Shown: piece by piece, positions 43,570 through 53,689 of the stretch
Layout of the letters: each line of letters starts with the position of its first letter
Numbering within the stretch: the stretch's first letter is position 1
Assembly: GCA_958298945.1 (NCBI GenBank)
Contig: OY282609.1
Span: forward strand, 41,430,954-41,494,953
Length of the DNA stretch: 64,000 bases
Source: Atherix ibis
Taxonomy: Eukaryota; Arthropoda; Insecta; Diptera; Athericidae
Reading direction: 5' to 3'
Translations under genes and position numbers: made by a program
Notes under the pieces: model-generated
What the model was told of the DNA's origin: nothing
Database searches by the model: none
What the model saw: the letters and a program-made list of their open reading frames with translations, nothing else

Positions 43570-43892
43570 TATAGTTCACCATCTTTCGGGTCACAACATA
43601 AATGCTCAAGGAACGCTTTAGTTAGAGGTATAAATAATATAAAATATTAAAATACATAACTATATAAGACGTCCCTGGATGAACTTTATAATAATAGCCT
43701 GGGACCCTCTTTGGTTAATTAGCCCACTTTAAAAAGGATTTAAACTATTAATATTTAATACTAAATTATAGACATTCTAAACACTGCATCTTATATTTGT
43801 AAATAATATACAAAATAACTTAGTGCTGAACTATTTTCTTTTCGCTCGCCGCTACTAAATTCAGGGAATAGTCTCATATTAGTTAAGGTTAT
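42306..43892 (-). rRNA. 28S rRNA pseudogene, 5' portion to the R2 site
   Basis: The minus strand carries 28S landmarks in order: the 5' end at about 43890, 'gtagcggcgagcgaaaag' near 43850, 'gggtcccaggctatta' near 43700, 'gtgacccgaaagatggtgaa' near 43600, 'ctgatggaagaccgaaacag' near 43540, 'gtaccattttgg'-type sequence near 43240, 'gccgtacctatatatccgca' near 42770 and 'ctgcccagtgctctgaat' near 42375. It ends at the R2 insertion. Substitutions and AT expansions are frequent, and about 46 nt just after the 5' end are deleted. So it is a pseudogene, not a working rRNA gene. Two ORFs across it (42573-42899, 42809-43153) are meaningless translations. Confidence 0.92.
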
Positions 43893-44210
43893 AAATAAAT
43901 TTTTAATTTTTTTATTATCATATATAGTCACTGCTTTATATATGCTTATATCATAACATTTTGAATATTTTATTATACGTATATTGTATAATATTTCATA
44001 TATTTAATTTTATATTTTTATACATTTTATAAATTTGCCAATAATATATTTTATATTTTTCAAATTTTTTAATTGTATAAAATAATTTTTTTCTTTTCAA
44101 AATATATTTATATAATAATAATATTTTATTAATATAATAACTGTTAACGTTAAAAACATAAGCAATATTAAATTTTATAACACAAAATACTCATTTCATA
44201 ATTTTTTTTT
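43893..44210 (-). other. AT-rich spacer where ITS1-5.8S-ITS2 should be
   Basis: A stretch of about 318 bp of almost pure A and T separates the truncated 18S from the 28S 5' end. It resembles fly ITS in composition, but I find no 5.8S sequence. The 18S 3' end is also missing at 44211, so a single deletion from within 18S to within ITS2 explains it. Confidence 0.75.
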
Positions 44211-45250
44211 AAATTCTGGGAATTCCAAGGTCATGTGAACTGAGCCCAAGCATGAAAGTGATTCAGCGGTTTTCCCGCACCTCTTGGTCTAGGAAATACA
44301 CGTTGATACATTCATTGTAGCGCCCGTGCAGCCCAGGACATCTAAGGGCATCACAGACCTGTTATTGCTCAATCGCATTACTAAACGGAACTTGTCAATT
44401 TAAAAAGCAATCGTTCTTTTATTTATAGAATAAACAAACAGGTACGACTCCACTCACATTAGCATATACAAGCAAATACTATAAAATTACTATGCATGAA
44501 AGCTATGCAAAGCTTCAACGCCATAATCCTGAAAGCATTTTTTGAGTCTCGTTCGTTATCGGAATTAACCAGACAAATCACTCCACGAACTAAGAACGGT
44601 CATGTACCACCTTCCATAGATTCGAGAAAGATCTATCAATCTGTCTTGCTCATTTGCGTTTGGACCTGGTAAGTTTTCCCGTGTTGTCAAATGAAGCCGC
44701 AGGCTCCACTCCTGGTAGTGCCCTTTCGTCCACTCCTTTAAGTTTCAGCTTTGCAACCATACTTCCCCCGGAGCTCAAAAGCTTTCGTTTCCCGGGAAGA
44801 GACTGAGAAAGCCATAGTAGTAGCTATACCCAATTGCAAGCTGGCATCGTTTATGTTTAGAACTAGGGCGGTATCTGATCGCGTTCGAACCTCTAACTTT
44901 CGTTCTTGATTAATGAAAACATCTTTGGAAAATGCTTTCGCTTAAGTTAGTCTTACGACGGTCCAAGAATTTCACCTCTCGCGTCGTAATACTAATGCCC
45001 CCAACTGCTTCTATTAATCATTACCTCTTGAACTAAAAAGCAATGAACGTAGAACAGAGGTCTTATTCCATTATTCCATGCACAAAATATTCAGGCATTT
45101 AAACCCTGCTTTAAGTTCTTTAATTTGTTCAAAGTAATTGTACTATCATACAATAACACTCAATTAAGAGTATTATAGCAGGTTTAAATAGGGCTATTAC
45201 AAACATACAAATACACGTATATAAGCAATAGCCCTCCAGTAATACGTGAA
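44211..45250 (-). rRNA. 18S rRNA pseudogene fragment
   Basis: The minus strand contains central to 3' 18S sequence: 'gaggtaatgattaatagaag' near 45025, 'gtgaaattcttggaccgtcg' near 44965, 'gataccgccctagttctaaa' near 44865, 'aaactt' and 'ggaattgac'-equivalent (mutated) near 44745, 'gatgccct' and 'ggctgcacgg' near 44340, and 'catgaccttggaattccca' near 44225. The last roughly 260 nt and the 5' third are missing. Substitutions occur even in universally conserved positions, so it is not functional. Confidence 0.92.
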
Positions 45251-46040
45251 CACACAAAAAATTGAAAATTTCTGAAAAGTACCGAAAATTCCAGAGTTTT
45301 CACTTATCAGAGTTATTCAGACTAACACCACTAAAATATTAGTTGGAAATAAAACAAATACTGTACGTTACATAAATTGTATATATTTAATATAAAAATG
45401 TATTTTTTAAATTTTTTGTAAACACATAATTTAAACTTTTATAATCTTATTTATACATTAATATATGTATGTATACTCAAATTTATACAGTAGATATATT
45501 ACATTCACGTAAATATAATGTTATTTTTTCGAGCACTTTAGTCTTCCAACTGCAAATCTGATTAAAGCCTAGTGTTAGGAGCACACTCAATAAGCTTGTG
45601 GTGTACAGCACTCAAACCCTACATTAAATGAAAATTAAAATAAATTGTGTTATAAAGTACAATAGTTAAATATTATTCCAAAATTTAGTTTTAAAAAGTC
45701 GGATAGTAAACTTGAGCAAAGAGATCAACAAAATAAACTAGGATTTTTAATGCGGAATATTACATGCAATTATCGTAATTGCGCTAAATTAAAATTAAAT
45801 TAGCAGTCATTCATAGTTTGATTGAAAATTTATTATTTATGCGTAGAATTTAATAAAACTCAATTAACAAGTTAAGGTCCTATTAAATACCTATTGAATA
45901 ATTTACATCAACAAAAATTTGCTTCATATAGAGGAATAATTTTTGTTATTTTCGGTAAACTATAGGTTTTCCAAAAAGAGTGATATGATTTCTTTTTAAA
46001 AAGAAAACCACTATTGTTGAGGAAATTCAAATGTTTTTAT
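45251..46040. other. AT-rich spacer upstream of the rDNA pseudogene
   Basis: No gene. It may include decayed 18S or external spacer sequence up to about 45350, but nothing I can align with confidence. Confidence 0.4.
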
Positions 46041-46065
46041 TTAATGTGAAGTACAATCAATACAA

Positions 46066-46335
46066 TTAAGTTCTGAAATTTTTAACAATTCGACGAATAG
46101 CGAGCACAGTTGGATGATTATTACGACCATAAAATGGCAAAAGCGCACGAAAAGTTGCAATTGGAGAACGATTATTTTGATAATAAAATTGAATAATTTG
46201 TAAACGTTGTTCTTGCGTATATCTCTCCATGATGAAATTGTAAACATTACTGAATACAATGAAAAAAAAAGACAGATCATGATACGCTTTCGTTAACCCA
46301 AAATTTACAATAATCTGAAGTGGGCATTCACTCAA
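46066..46335 (-). pseudogene. Transposase N-terminal helix-turn-helix fragment (DUF4817-like)
   Basis: The informative part is the last 55 codons, from the internal methionine: 'MERYTQEQRLQIIQFYYQNN', 'SPIATFRALLPFYGRNN' and 'TVLAIRRIVKNF'. This pattern is the DNA-binding helix-turn-helix found at the N-terminus of many insect Tc1/mariner-type transposases. A stop follows directly, so the DDE catalytic part is absent. The first 34 codons look like leader DNA. A different member of the same class is at 61480-61881. No terminal repeats were recognised around this copy. Confidence 0.75.
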
Positions 46336-46399
46336 ATTCGACTTTTGTTATGTCAGCCATCTGTTCAACGACTTAGTCTTTTCGACTGTTTGGAAATCT

Positions 46400-47000
46400 A
46401 CTTTCTCGATATTTCGTGAAAAAAATATGTCGATGAACCTTTTGTGGAAGGTTGAGAGTTGTTTGGCCATAGTTCAGAAATTCCATGAAGTGCTCCTTCC
46501 AAAGTACTGTCATTGCCTTTACTTATACAAATTCTGTTCAGTTGATCTAAGTAATTTTTTCCTTAAGGCTTTTCTTGATACGTGCTTGTTCTTGAATTTT
46601 ATGTCCAATCCATGTGATCTTTTGAGTGATTGTTTATTTGCTTATGTAAAGTGAGACCACTACTTAACTCTACGTATGCACCTGGACAACTATTTTCAGT
46701 TGGATATCCGTATATCGAAGTGGTTGCCACGCACATCGTAGACTTTGAAAACAGCTGAAAATTGTGAACTTGTTTTATTGATAAAAAGATTTTATTATTT
46801 GCAAATCCATTAAAAAAATATTTTGTTTCGAACTATGAATGGCTAAATGCTAATTAGAAGAATAAAGTAAGTAACATTGAAAAATCTACGGTGAAACACA
46901 GTTTTTTCATAAAGCTCATTATTATTATTGATAATTAATTATTATTGCAAGATATCTTGCAAACGTTTATTGCGATAGTATGGTATTTAAAAATCTTTTA
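46400..47000. other. AT-rich region downstream of the Gnpda1-like gene
   Basis: A 75-codon plus-strand frame at 46427-46654 shows no recognisable family. No missing last exon of the isomerase gene could be found here on the minus strand. The 18-bp palindrome is listed separately. Confidence 0.45.
46945..46962. repeat. Perfect 18-bp palindrome
   Basis: TTGCAAGATATCTTGCAA, self-complementary without a loop, just past the AATAAA (46971-46966, minus strand) that follows the read-through stop of the isomerase gene. Confidence 0.85.
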
Positions 47001-47003
47001 CCG

Positions 47004-47963
47004 TTACAAAATATTAACACATCTTATAAATATTAGGTATTTCAAAAAAGGACATTTAACATTCATATTTACCTTAAAATATTTAACGGTTTTAACTCGT
47101 AGCTCCAATGTTGCATCTTCGTCACAAACCATTAGAGTATTAGGATGCTGCTGAAAAGCACTTACTGTCCACATGTGATTGACACCTTCTTCAATAGCTT
47201 TATATAGCGCAAAAGCTTTATGTGCGCCTGTTATTAATATCATAACCTCTTTAGAGTCCATCACAGTAGCAACGCCAACAGTTAAAGCTTGCTTGGGAAC
47301 TTGCTTTATATCATTATTAAAAAAACGTGCATTGGCTTCAAGAGTATCCTGAGCTAGAGTTTTAACTCTAGTACGGGAAACTAAAGAAGAACCAGGTTCG
47401 TTGAAGGCAATATGTCCATCAGGCCCTATACCACCAATAAATAACTCAACACCACCATCAGCTTTTATTTTATCTTCGAACCTTTGGCATTCTGCTAACA
47501 GATCAACTGCATTTCCATCCAGTATATTAACATTCTTTGGGTCAATATCAATATGTTTAAAAAAATTATTCCACATAAAATAATGATAACTTTCACAGTG
47601 GTCACGTGGTAAATCTTAAATGAGTGAAAGTCATCGATAGCCTAATAAATTTGAAATAAACGAATAAAATATTGCATACCAACATATTCATCCATGTTAA
47701 ATGTTTTCACATATTTAAATGAAATATTTCCTTGTTCGTAAAACTGAATTAATTTACAATACATTCCCAACGGTGTGCTACCAGTAGGCAACCCCAAAAC
47801 AAAATATCTAAAAGCATCAACAATAAAATCAAGCCAAAATAAAATATTGTAGATTGAATCAGTACCTCTCCGGTCCAGGATTAAAATCATTTATCCGTTT
47901 CATAACGTATTTTGCTGCCCACTCTCCCACATTTTCACTTGTATCCAAAATAACAAGTCGCAT
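47004..47963 (-). CDS. Gnpda1: Glucosamine-6-phosphate isomerase (deaminase), Gnpda1/oscillin-like
   Basis: Converts glucosamine-6-phosphate to fructose-6-phosphate and ammonia in the cytosol. There are three exons with GT-AG introns: exon 1 at 47963-47866 (ATG at 47963, '[20 protein letters not shown]'), intron of 58 nt, exon 2 at 47807-47680, intron of 65 nt, exon 3 at 47614-47073. The 256 joined codons have no stop. Visible motifs are '[11 protein letters not shown]' (phosphate loop), 'KTFNMDEYV' (catalytic Asp), '[20 protein letters not shown]' (catalytic Asp, His, Glu) and '[14 protein letters not shown]'. Exon 3 ends 'VKYFK' before a GTAAAT donor. The last exon, expected to add 15-30 residues, is not in the window that I can find. 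Reading through gives 22 more codons, a stop at 47004 and an AATAAA. This is the only cellular gene recognised; its coding sequence looks under constraint, but completeness is unproven. Confidence 0.92.
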
Positions 47964-48870
47964 TATTAATTTGTTAAAAGCTGCAACGATATGTTTAGAA
48001 TGAGAATAAATTATATACAAATATTTATATTTTCAATATTTTTATATATAATATTTTACTCACTGCAACCATTTTATGAAAGTCAAATTGCAATAACTTC
48101 CTACAATTTTGACCAATTTATTTTGAATAAAATAGGCACAAAAATAAAACAAAATGTTTGGAAAGAAAATAACAAAAAAAAACCTTAGCAGTCAAAATTA
48201 TGTCCGCATGTGTGCACACTAATCCAATTATATTTTCACAATTACGGGTAATCTTACTACAAAAATAACATTTGCTATATCTTTTATTTTTGGATTACCG
48301 CTTAAATTAACAATTTATTTACATATACAGGGTGCGTTTTATGTTCCAGATCGAAGTTTTTTTTGAATAACTTTTAAATGAAATACAATTTTATAATTTA
48401 TATATTATAGATTGATAACAAGGTCTTTAGCACTATGCATGGAATATGATGTCGGTGAAATGGAATATGATGTCGCTGAATGGTCAACTTAATATGATTA
48501 ACACCAAAAACATCACGTAAAAAGTCACTTAACTGACCAAAATTTTTAATCTTTATAGTGATTGGATACTATTGCTCCCATAGTTTTTTTATATATCCGA
48601 AATCATTCCCTTTATAATTTTTGTGTCGGGTAGTTGTTACTTCTCGATCTTTTGTTTAATCGTTGATTTCATTTGCTCCTATGAATAATTTGGCACACAT
48701 TTTATCTTCACTAATTGTTTTTGCCGAATTCCTATATATTATTTCTATTTTGTATCGGGTTTCATCCCTTTACTAAATTTTTTCGTATAACTTTATTGTT
48801 ATCCGAAATCGGTTAGTGGATTTATCACCTGTCACCGGAAAAGTCGTAATTACCGATTTCTAGAAGAGAG
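47964..48870. other. AT-rich region upstream of the isomerase gene
   Basis: Should contain the gene's promoter and 5' UTR on the minus strand, but no clear TATA box or initiator can be assigned in such AT-rich DNA. The last 200 bp resemble nothing recognisable. 'gtcggtgaaatggaatatga' near 48455 repeats 'atgcatggaatatgatgtcg' just before it, a 20-bp local duplication. Confidence 0.4.
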
Positions 48871-49469
48871 CTTCATAAGGTGCGTCTGGTTCAATGGCTG
48901 CATGAAAATATACCTTGTCTATTATGCCGGGAAATCCTCTCTATGAAGAAATGCTTTCTCTACTTGAGAACTGAACCAAAAGTTCGCAAACCCAAGAAAC
49001 TGCTACACCGGGTGCGTTATCATCTCAGTTTGGAGCAGGGATTGGAACAAAAGACCATCGAAGTTATGATCCTTTCAACTTTGAAGATTTGCGCGATAGA
49101 GACTTAAACTCATCTTTACAACCCATTGATAGTGCAAATAAATCGGCGTCATCTCAATCTCACTCGAATTATCATTAAAAGTCATCCCTAACCAGAGAGT
49201 GAACATCTAATTATTTTCCTCATAATGTACACCCATCGAAATACGGACGATTTGAACCACTTCTAGACCAACATCATTTGAATCACGACTTTATTCTACT
49301 CATACACGAATTAACTATAATCAATGCAAACTCTCTTACTCTAACTCGTAATTCTCTGGCTGATAATTTCGATCTTTTGGCCTGCACCATATATACGCTT
49401 CTCTATGAGAATGTTAGCAATCGATACTGGACGCTGCTGTGAACAAATCCGAAGCCGAGTTGAACGGAA

Positions 49470-50240
49470 ATGAAAACTGCCTTATGGATAGATTGGGGTG
49501 ATCAGAACCTGGAAGTGGACATTGAACGAGAAATTTATACGAGGCAACAAAAACCACAAGTTCCTAGAATATTACTTGGCAGCGACCGGCCTTCAGAACC
49601 GATTATCAATTTCTATTTCGGAATGGAAATTCATACAAATTGTATGGGCAGGTTTAACACCCTCTATACGAAGTTATTTGGGACTTCATCGAACGAAGAC
49701 CTTGTAGCACTTGCGATATTATGTCTCCCAGATAAAACTCGATAGCGGTTGGAATAGATTTATCAGTTCCAATCTTCACCGACCAATTGTCGTAGAGACC
49801 AGGTGAAACATTGAGCATCAACTAGAGACAGAAACGTAATGTGAAGATTTGGAAACGTCGCCTGCTGTAACAGCGTTGAACCGGTCGACAAGCCTATTCC
49901 GATATGCTGAAATTGCGTGTTGTGTGGACTCCAGGATTGCGAAGAATATCGGACTATTTTATTGTGGGTGTGGTGCCAAAAATGTCGTAAAGCCGCATTG
50001 TCTAAGATGCTCGGCGGAAAATCAAAAACAGATTGAGTGCAACAATATCAGCTTCCGATCCAATCACAGGCTTGCTCCAACCAACAACAGACCCATGACC
50101 TACCTACATCACCTGATCTCAACTCCAGCATCCACGACCAAACAGAGAAGTTTTCGAAGTCAGAATTTAAGTCCCCACTTTTTTATAAACCTCCTTACTA
50201 AAAAAAAATCATTGGAATTACTTTCCGCCGGAAAATGTTA
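49470..50240 (+). pseudogene. Gypsy gag remnant
   Basis: Two overlapping frames cover 49470-49745: 'WKWTLNEKFIRGNKNHKFLEYYL' in one and 'QIVWAGLTPSIRSYLGLHRT'-type sequence, as in capsid regions of gypsy gag. A frame at 49849-50241 contains two Cys-rich stretches ('YCGCGAKNVVKPHCLRC') in the place of the nucleocapsid zinc knuckles. Position upstream of the protease supports gag. Confidence 0.6.
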
Positions 50241-50431
50241 GCACTCAAAAATTCGTCCGATTTGAACCCCCTATTTCACATTTAGACCGTAATGATAGAG
50301 ACCAAATTTTATATCCTCCCAATTTTAATGCCACTCCTGTCTCCATTTTAGAATGTACAAGATACCCCAGTGTTCGAACCAAAGGTTTTCCCATTAAAAT
50401 CAACCATATACAACTCACAGAATACCTCTCG

Positions 50432-50746
50432 GTGCGAGAGCGTATATTTATTTCCGAAATCTTAGAACTAGCACAATACCCAAAAATGTATCACCCAAAA
50501 CGCTCAACGTTAAGGGTAAGAGCATTATGTAACGTCTTTCAAACTAGGCTATTGATAGCAGCGACTATATCTTTCGACCTCTGCTCATATGCCCGTGTCG
50601 AATTATTTGGACGCGAAGTAAACGGTTTGATGGACAGCGGAACTAGTATTAGTATCCTCGACAGAGGGGCGGAAAAGCTAATGGCGGGAAAATCATTTAA
50701 AAAATGCTCAGCAAGCATTAAAGTGACGAGTGGCAAGGGACCTTAG
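50432..50746 (+). pseudogene. Gypsy aspartic protease
   Basis: 'YARVELFGREVNGLMDSGTS' contains the D-S-G active site of retropepsins, preceded by the hydrophobic flap strand and followed by 'ISILDRGAEKL'. The 104-codon frame stops at 50746 before the second half of the protease, which appears only partly afterwards in other frames. Confidence 0.8.
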
Positions 50747-50946
50747 ATCATTGGGTAGTTTAAAACATCGACTTCGTTTCGTGATATCACTAAACGCTTA
50801 TCACTTTACATAATCCCGAGCTTTTCAGGAACTTTATTTGGGAAACGACTTTTGGATTGCGTTTGGATTGGCATCTGGTTAACAGATTCGCTAGCAGCAG
50901 TACAGGCTATAGTTTCAATACCTGACAACTCTGGAATGCACGCTCT

Positions 50947-51530
50947 ATGTTCCGAACAAAAACTCAATTACAACTCATAAAGTTAAATATTCCTTCGTAT
51001 ATCGTATCACGTCAGAGCCCATGGAGTTCTCCCGAGGTACTGGTTATTAAACCTGGGAATGTCAGGCTATGTTTCGACACGAGGAATGTGAATGCAGTCG
51101 CCAGGAAGGACGATTATCCGCTTCCTCAGACTGATGGACTGCTTAGCCGGATTCCTCCGACCGAGTTCATAACTACCTGAACGCCTTCTAGCAAATACCC
51201 CTGGAACCGGCATTACGAAAGAAAACAGCTTTCACTGTACCTGGTCATCCTCTATACCAATATACAGTGATGTCATTCGGTTTGCGTAATGCTCTTCAAA
51301 CTTTGTGTCGGCTAATGGATAAGGTGATATCGTATGGTATCAAGGATTACGTTCCCGTATACATGGATGATTTATTTGTTTTATCCGAGGATTTCGACTC
51401 GCGGTTAAAATTACTCATTTGGGAAAACCGATGTTTAGAAGAGCCCGGACTAACAATAAATGTTGAAAAGAGCACATTTTGTTTAAAAAAAAAAACAAAG
51501 TACTCAAGCTATATTATCGGAAATGGATGA
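50947..51530 (+). pseudogene. Gypsy reverse transcriptase
   Basis: 'SPWSSPEVLVIKPGNVRLCF', 'RNVNAVARKDDYPLPQTDGL' and 'PPTEFITT' are the fingers (50947-51180). A gap with frameshift removes the first catalytic Asp region. 'MSFGLRNALQTLCRLMDKVI' and 'YVPVYMDDLFVLSEDFD' (YMDD catalytic site) follow at 51267-51530, with 'GLTINVEKSTFCLKK' as the thumb start. Confidence 0.87.
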
Positions 51531-51639
51531 ATGCAGACGGGTCCTGGTAAGGTGCCAGCCATTGTGGAATACCCTTCCCCAAAAACACCCACACAGGTGA
51601 GGCGTTGCATGGAAATAGCGATATGTTTATCTGGACTCC

Positions 51640-51775
51640 AGAAACCTAAGCGACCGTTCATCAATTAAAAATTCAACTATCTTTTTCCCCATTACTTCTT
51701 TGAAAAAAAATTCAAAGCCATTTATTGTGCAGTGCGACGCTAGTGAACAAGGAATCGGAGGTGTTCTACTCTAAT
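51640..51775 (+). pseudogene. Gypsy RNase H N-terminus
   Basis: 'KPFIVQCDASEQGIGGVLL' holds the first catalytic Asp of RNase H. The domain is cut a few codons later by a stop and a deletion that jumps into the integrase. Confidence 0.8.
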
Positions 51776-51859
51776 AAGATGATGACAGGGCCACACCCGC
51801 GGAGTAAATCAGGAAATAACCAAATCCTTATCGCGTTAGCCCACTTCTCAAAATTCTCC

Positions 51860-52340
51860 TCTTGACCACCTTCCAGACAACCTCCTGCACTCATATCTGT
51901 AAATTCTCAGAGCACGAAGTTTTTCATCTATTTGGGGTACCCAAAACTCTAGTATCGGATAACGGAGTTCAGTTCATATCCGCGGCGTTCAAAAATTTGA
52001 CCAGCCGATATTAAATCCCCATATTCGAACTGCCGTGCATTCACCACAGGCCAATGCTTCGGAGACCGTTAATCAATCCATATTGTTGGGGATTATGTCG
52101 TATCTCAAAGAGGATCATCGGGAATGGCACCAACACCTGAGTGCGATTGCATGTTTATTAAGGGGATCAGAGCACACTCCCACCGGATATTCTTCAAACA
52201 AGATTTTATTTAATGTACAGACGGTCACACATGCCTCGCAGTATGGGACATTACGGAAACTGAACGAATTAAATTACGCTTTTTGGATGACATTAGAAAA
52301 TCAGCATCGAACATTACACTCTCAAATACAAGATAATTAA
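51860..52340 (+). pseudogene. Gypsy integrase core
   Basis: 'VFHLFGVPKTLVSDNGVQFI' holds the second catalytic Asp, then 'SAAFKNL'. After a frameshift the 101-codon frame (52035-52340) reads 'HSPQANASETVNQSILLGI' (third acidic residue in the QAN..E region) and 'DHREWHQHLSAIACLLRGSE'. 'HTPTGYSSNKILFN' closes the core. Parallel to the integrase fragment at 23505-24060. Confidence 0.85.
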
Positions 52341-52639
52341 ACGGAAGCAACAGAGAGAGCATCCCGGACGTATAATTTTAGAACCAAACCTGTGAGTTGC
52401 CGAGAGGGTCAAGGTCTACGTAACGTCAAATCCAGCAACTTTGCCCAGCAGTTCCGTAGCAAACCTGCGTAAAAGTTTATAAAATGCCGACTTTGATCTC
52501 GAAAGGGACAGACGATGTATAAACTAGAGGATCTGCGATGTAAACTCCTGGATGTATATCATGCAAAGGATATTAGGCCGTAGTAACCTCCGTCAAGACC
52601 ACACTAAGCGTACGACAGACGACGAATCATGGGTTCGAG

Positions 52640-53080
52640 ATGACTACAGAGTCTCTCCCACATATACTTCCCATTAGAGTAGTATGTATGAGCCCCCTCT
52701 ACGAGGAGACGCGGGTGGAGCTGGAGAGAAATCTGGACCGTTCCATCAATCCAGAAAATATAGTGGAGTGCATGCTGAAGAGCCAATCGGCTTGGAACAG
52801 AATTGCAGAGTACGCGGAATCCATTATCTAGGATCTCCACACAACGTACGAAGAATAGGCCGCGAGGCGTCATAACATCGGGACAGCAGTAGCATCAAAC
52901 AAGAACGCCCCGGCGAAGTAGTATTTACAAAGAGTGCCGCCGGGGAACCATCGTTCCGGGAGCAAGATCAGAGGTGCAGGTTAGGTTTTAGCGGGGTAAA
53001 AATCCCCCATAACTCGCCTGGCAGGAAAAACTTCCAGGCGAGTACCTTTTGAAGGTTTCCCCCTGTACCTCAGTAATCTA
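52640..53080 (+). pseudogene. R1-clade non-LTR element, ORF2 C-terminus and 3' UTR
   Basis: The frame 52640-52831 ends with 'RVELERNLDRSINPENIVEC' and 'MLKSQSAWNRIAEYAES', the C-terminal tail of ORF2 in R1/LOA-type non-LTR elements. GC-rich 3' UTR-like DNA follows, with hairpin-forming 'aactcgcctggc' and 'ccaggcgagt' at 53010-53045. A different family from the rDNA-specific R1 at 39-41 kb. The 5' end is lost next to the gypsy element. Confidence 0.65.
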
Positions 53081-53234
53081 AACAGAAAAAAAAAGTAGAA
53101 TGTATGCAGGGTATCACAAAAGACCACAGTCATGCAATCCAGGTGGGGTTCTCCGATTAGGAACTCTAACTTGGGAACATAGCTCTTTTTCAACCCAAAA
53201 TATTGTGTTATATTCCACCAGACAATAAGCAACA

Positions 53235-53420
53235 GTGCTTCTTTTTTCAGGTTCTTCCCATGCGGATAAACCTTCCCAAGCTGGTGGGTCAGCTGTAGTG
53301 GGCTTAGATTTTTCTAAGTTCATCGAGTTGATTTGTTCTTTGGACGAGAGTACCAAGCTACCGGGAGAGGCGGCGAAAACGTGCACGCGGGAAGAAAGAA
53401 AAGTGGCGTGGGTTGGGTAG
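53235..53420 (+). pseudogene. Unrecognised GC-rich ORF fragment
   Basis: A 61-codon frame with balanced codons: 'VVGLDFSKFIELICSLDEST' and 'LPGEAAKTCTREERKVAWVG'. The composition and location after an R1-clade tail suggest the start of another non-LTR ORF1, but I cannot name the family. It ends at a stop followed by AT-rich DNA. Confidence 0.35.
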
Positions 53421-53488
53421 GGAGTCGTCTGGGAGCCGGCGATGGTACTGCATATTGCATTTTACCATGTGAAAACGTTCCTTTTAAG

Positions 53489-53514
53489 ACTTTCAATTAT
53501 ATTTAATTGAAAGT
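53489..53514. repeat. Palindrome, 11-bp arms
   Basis: 'actttcaatta' and 'taattgaaagt' separated by four bases, 55 bp upstream of the long palindrome. Confidence 0.8.
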
Positions 53515-53569
53515 ATATTTCATCCTAGAGGAGGCAAAGATCAAGGTGGAAAAAAGCTATGAAAAGAAG

Positions 53570-53689
53570 AAAGGATTGAAGTGTGTGCGTAGTCAGATAC
53601 AAAATAAATTGATGATGTTGAGATACAAGATTGTATCTCAACATCATCAATTTATTTTGTATCTGACCACGCACACACTTCAATCCTTT
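53570..53689. repeat. Near-perfect palindrome, 59-bp arms
   Basis: Arms 53570-53628 and 53631-53689 are inverse complements with one mismatch and a 2-base spacer. The left arm is embedded in an 80-codon frame (53507-53749), so that frame is a by-product of the palindrome. Such a tight fold-back cannot be a transposon terminal repeat and looks like an inverted copy of adjacent sequence. Confidence 0.93.

Larger units (their letters stand above)
48880..52460 (+). mobile_element. Degenerate Ty3/gypsy element, gag to integrase
   Basis: About 3.6 kb of plus-strand gypsy sequence in normal order: gag (49470-50240), protease (50540-50746), RT (50990-51530), RNase H (51640-51775) and integrase (51860-52340). 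Every domain is broken by stops or frameshifts, and no LTRs were found. The RT block is closely related in style to the minus-strand element at 23.5-25 kb. Confidence 0.85.

Noticed and set aside
46066..46335. Terminal inverted repeats around the 46-kb transposase fragment
   Set aside because: I searched both flanks by eye and found no convincing matching pair.
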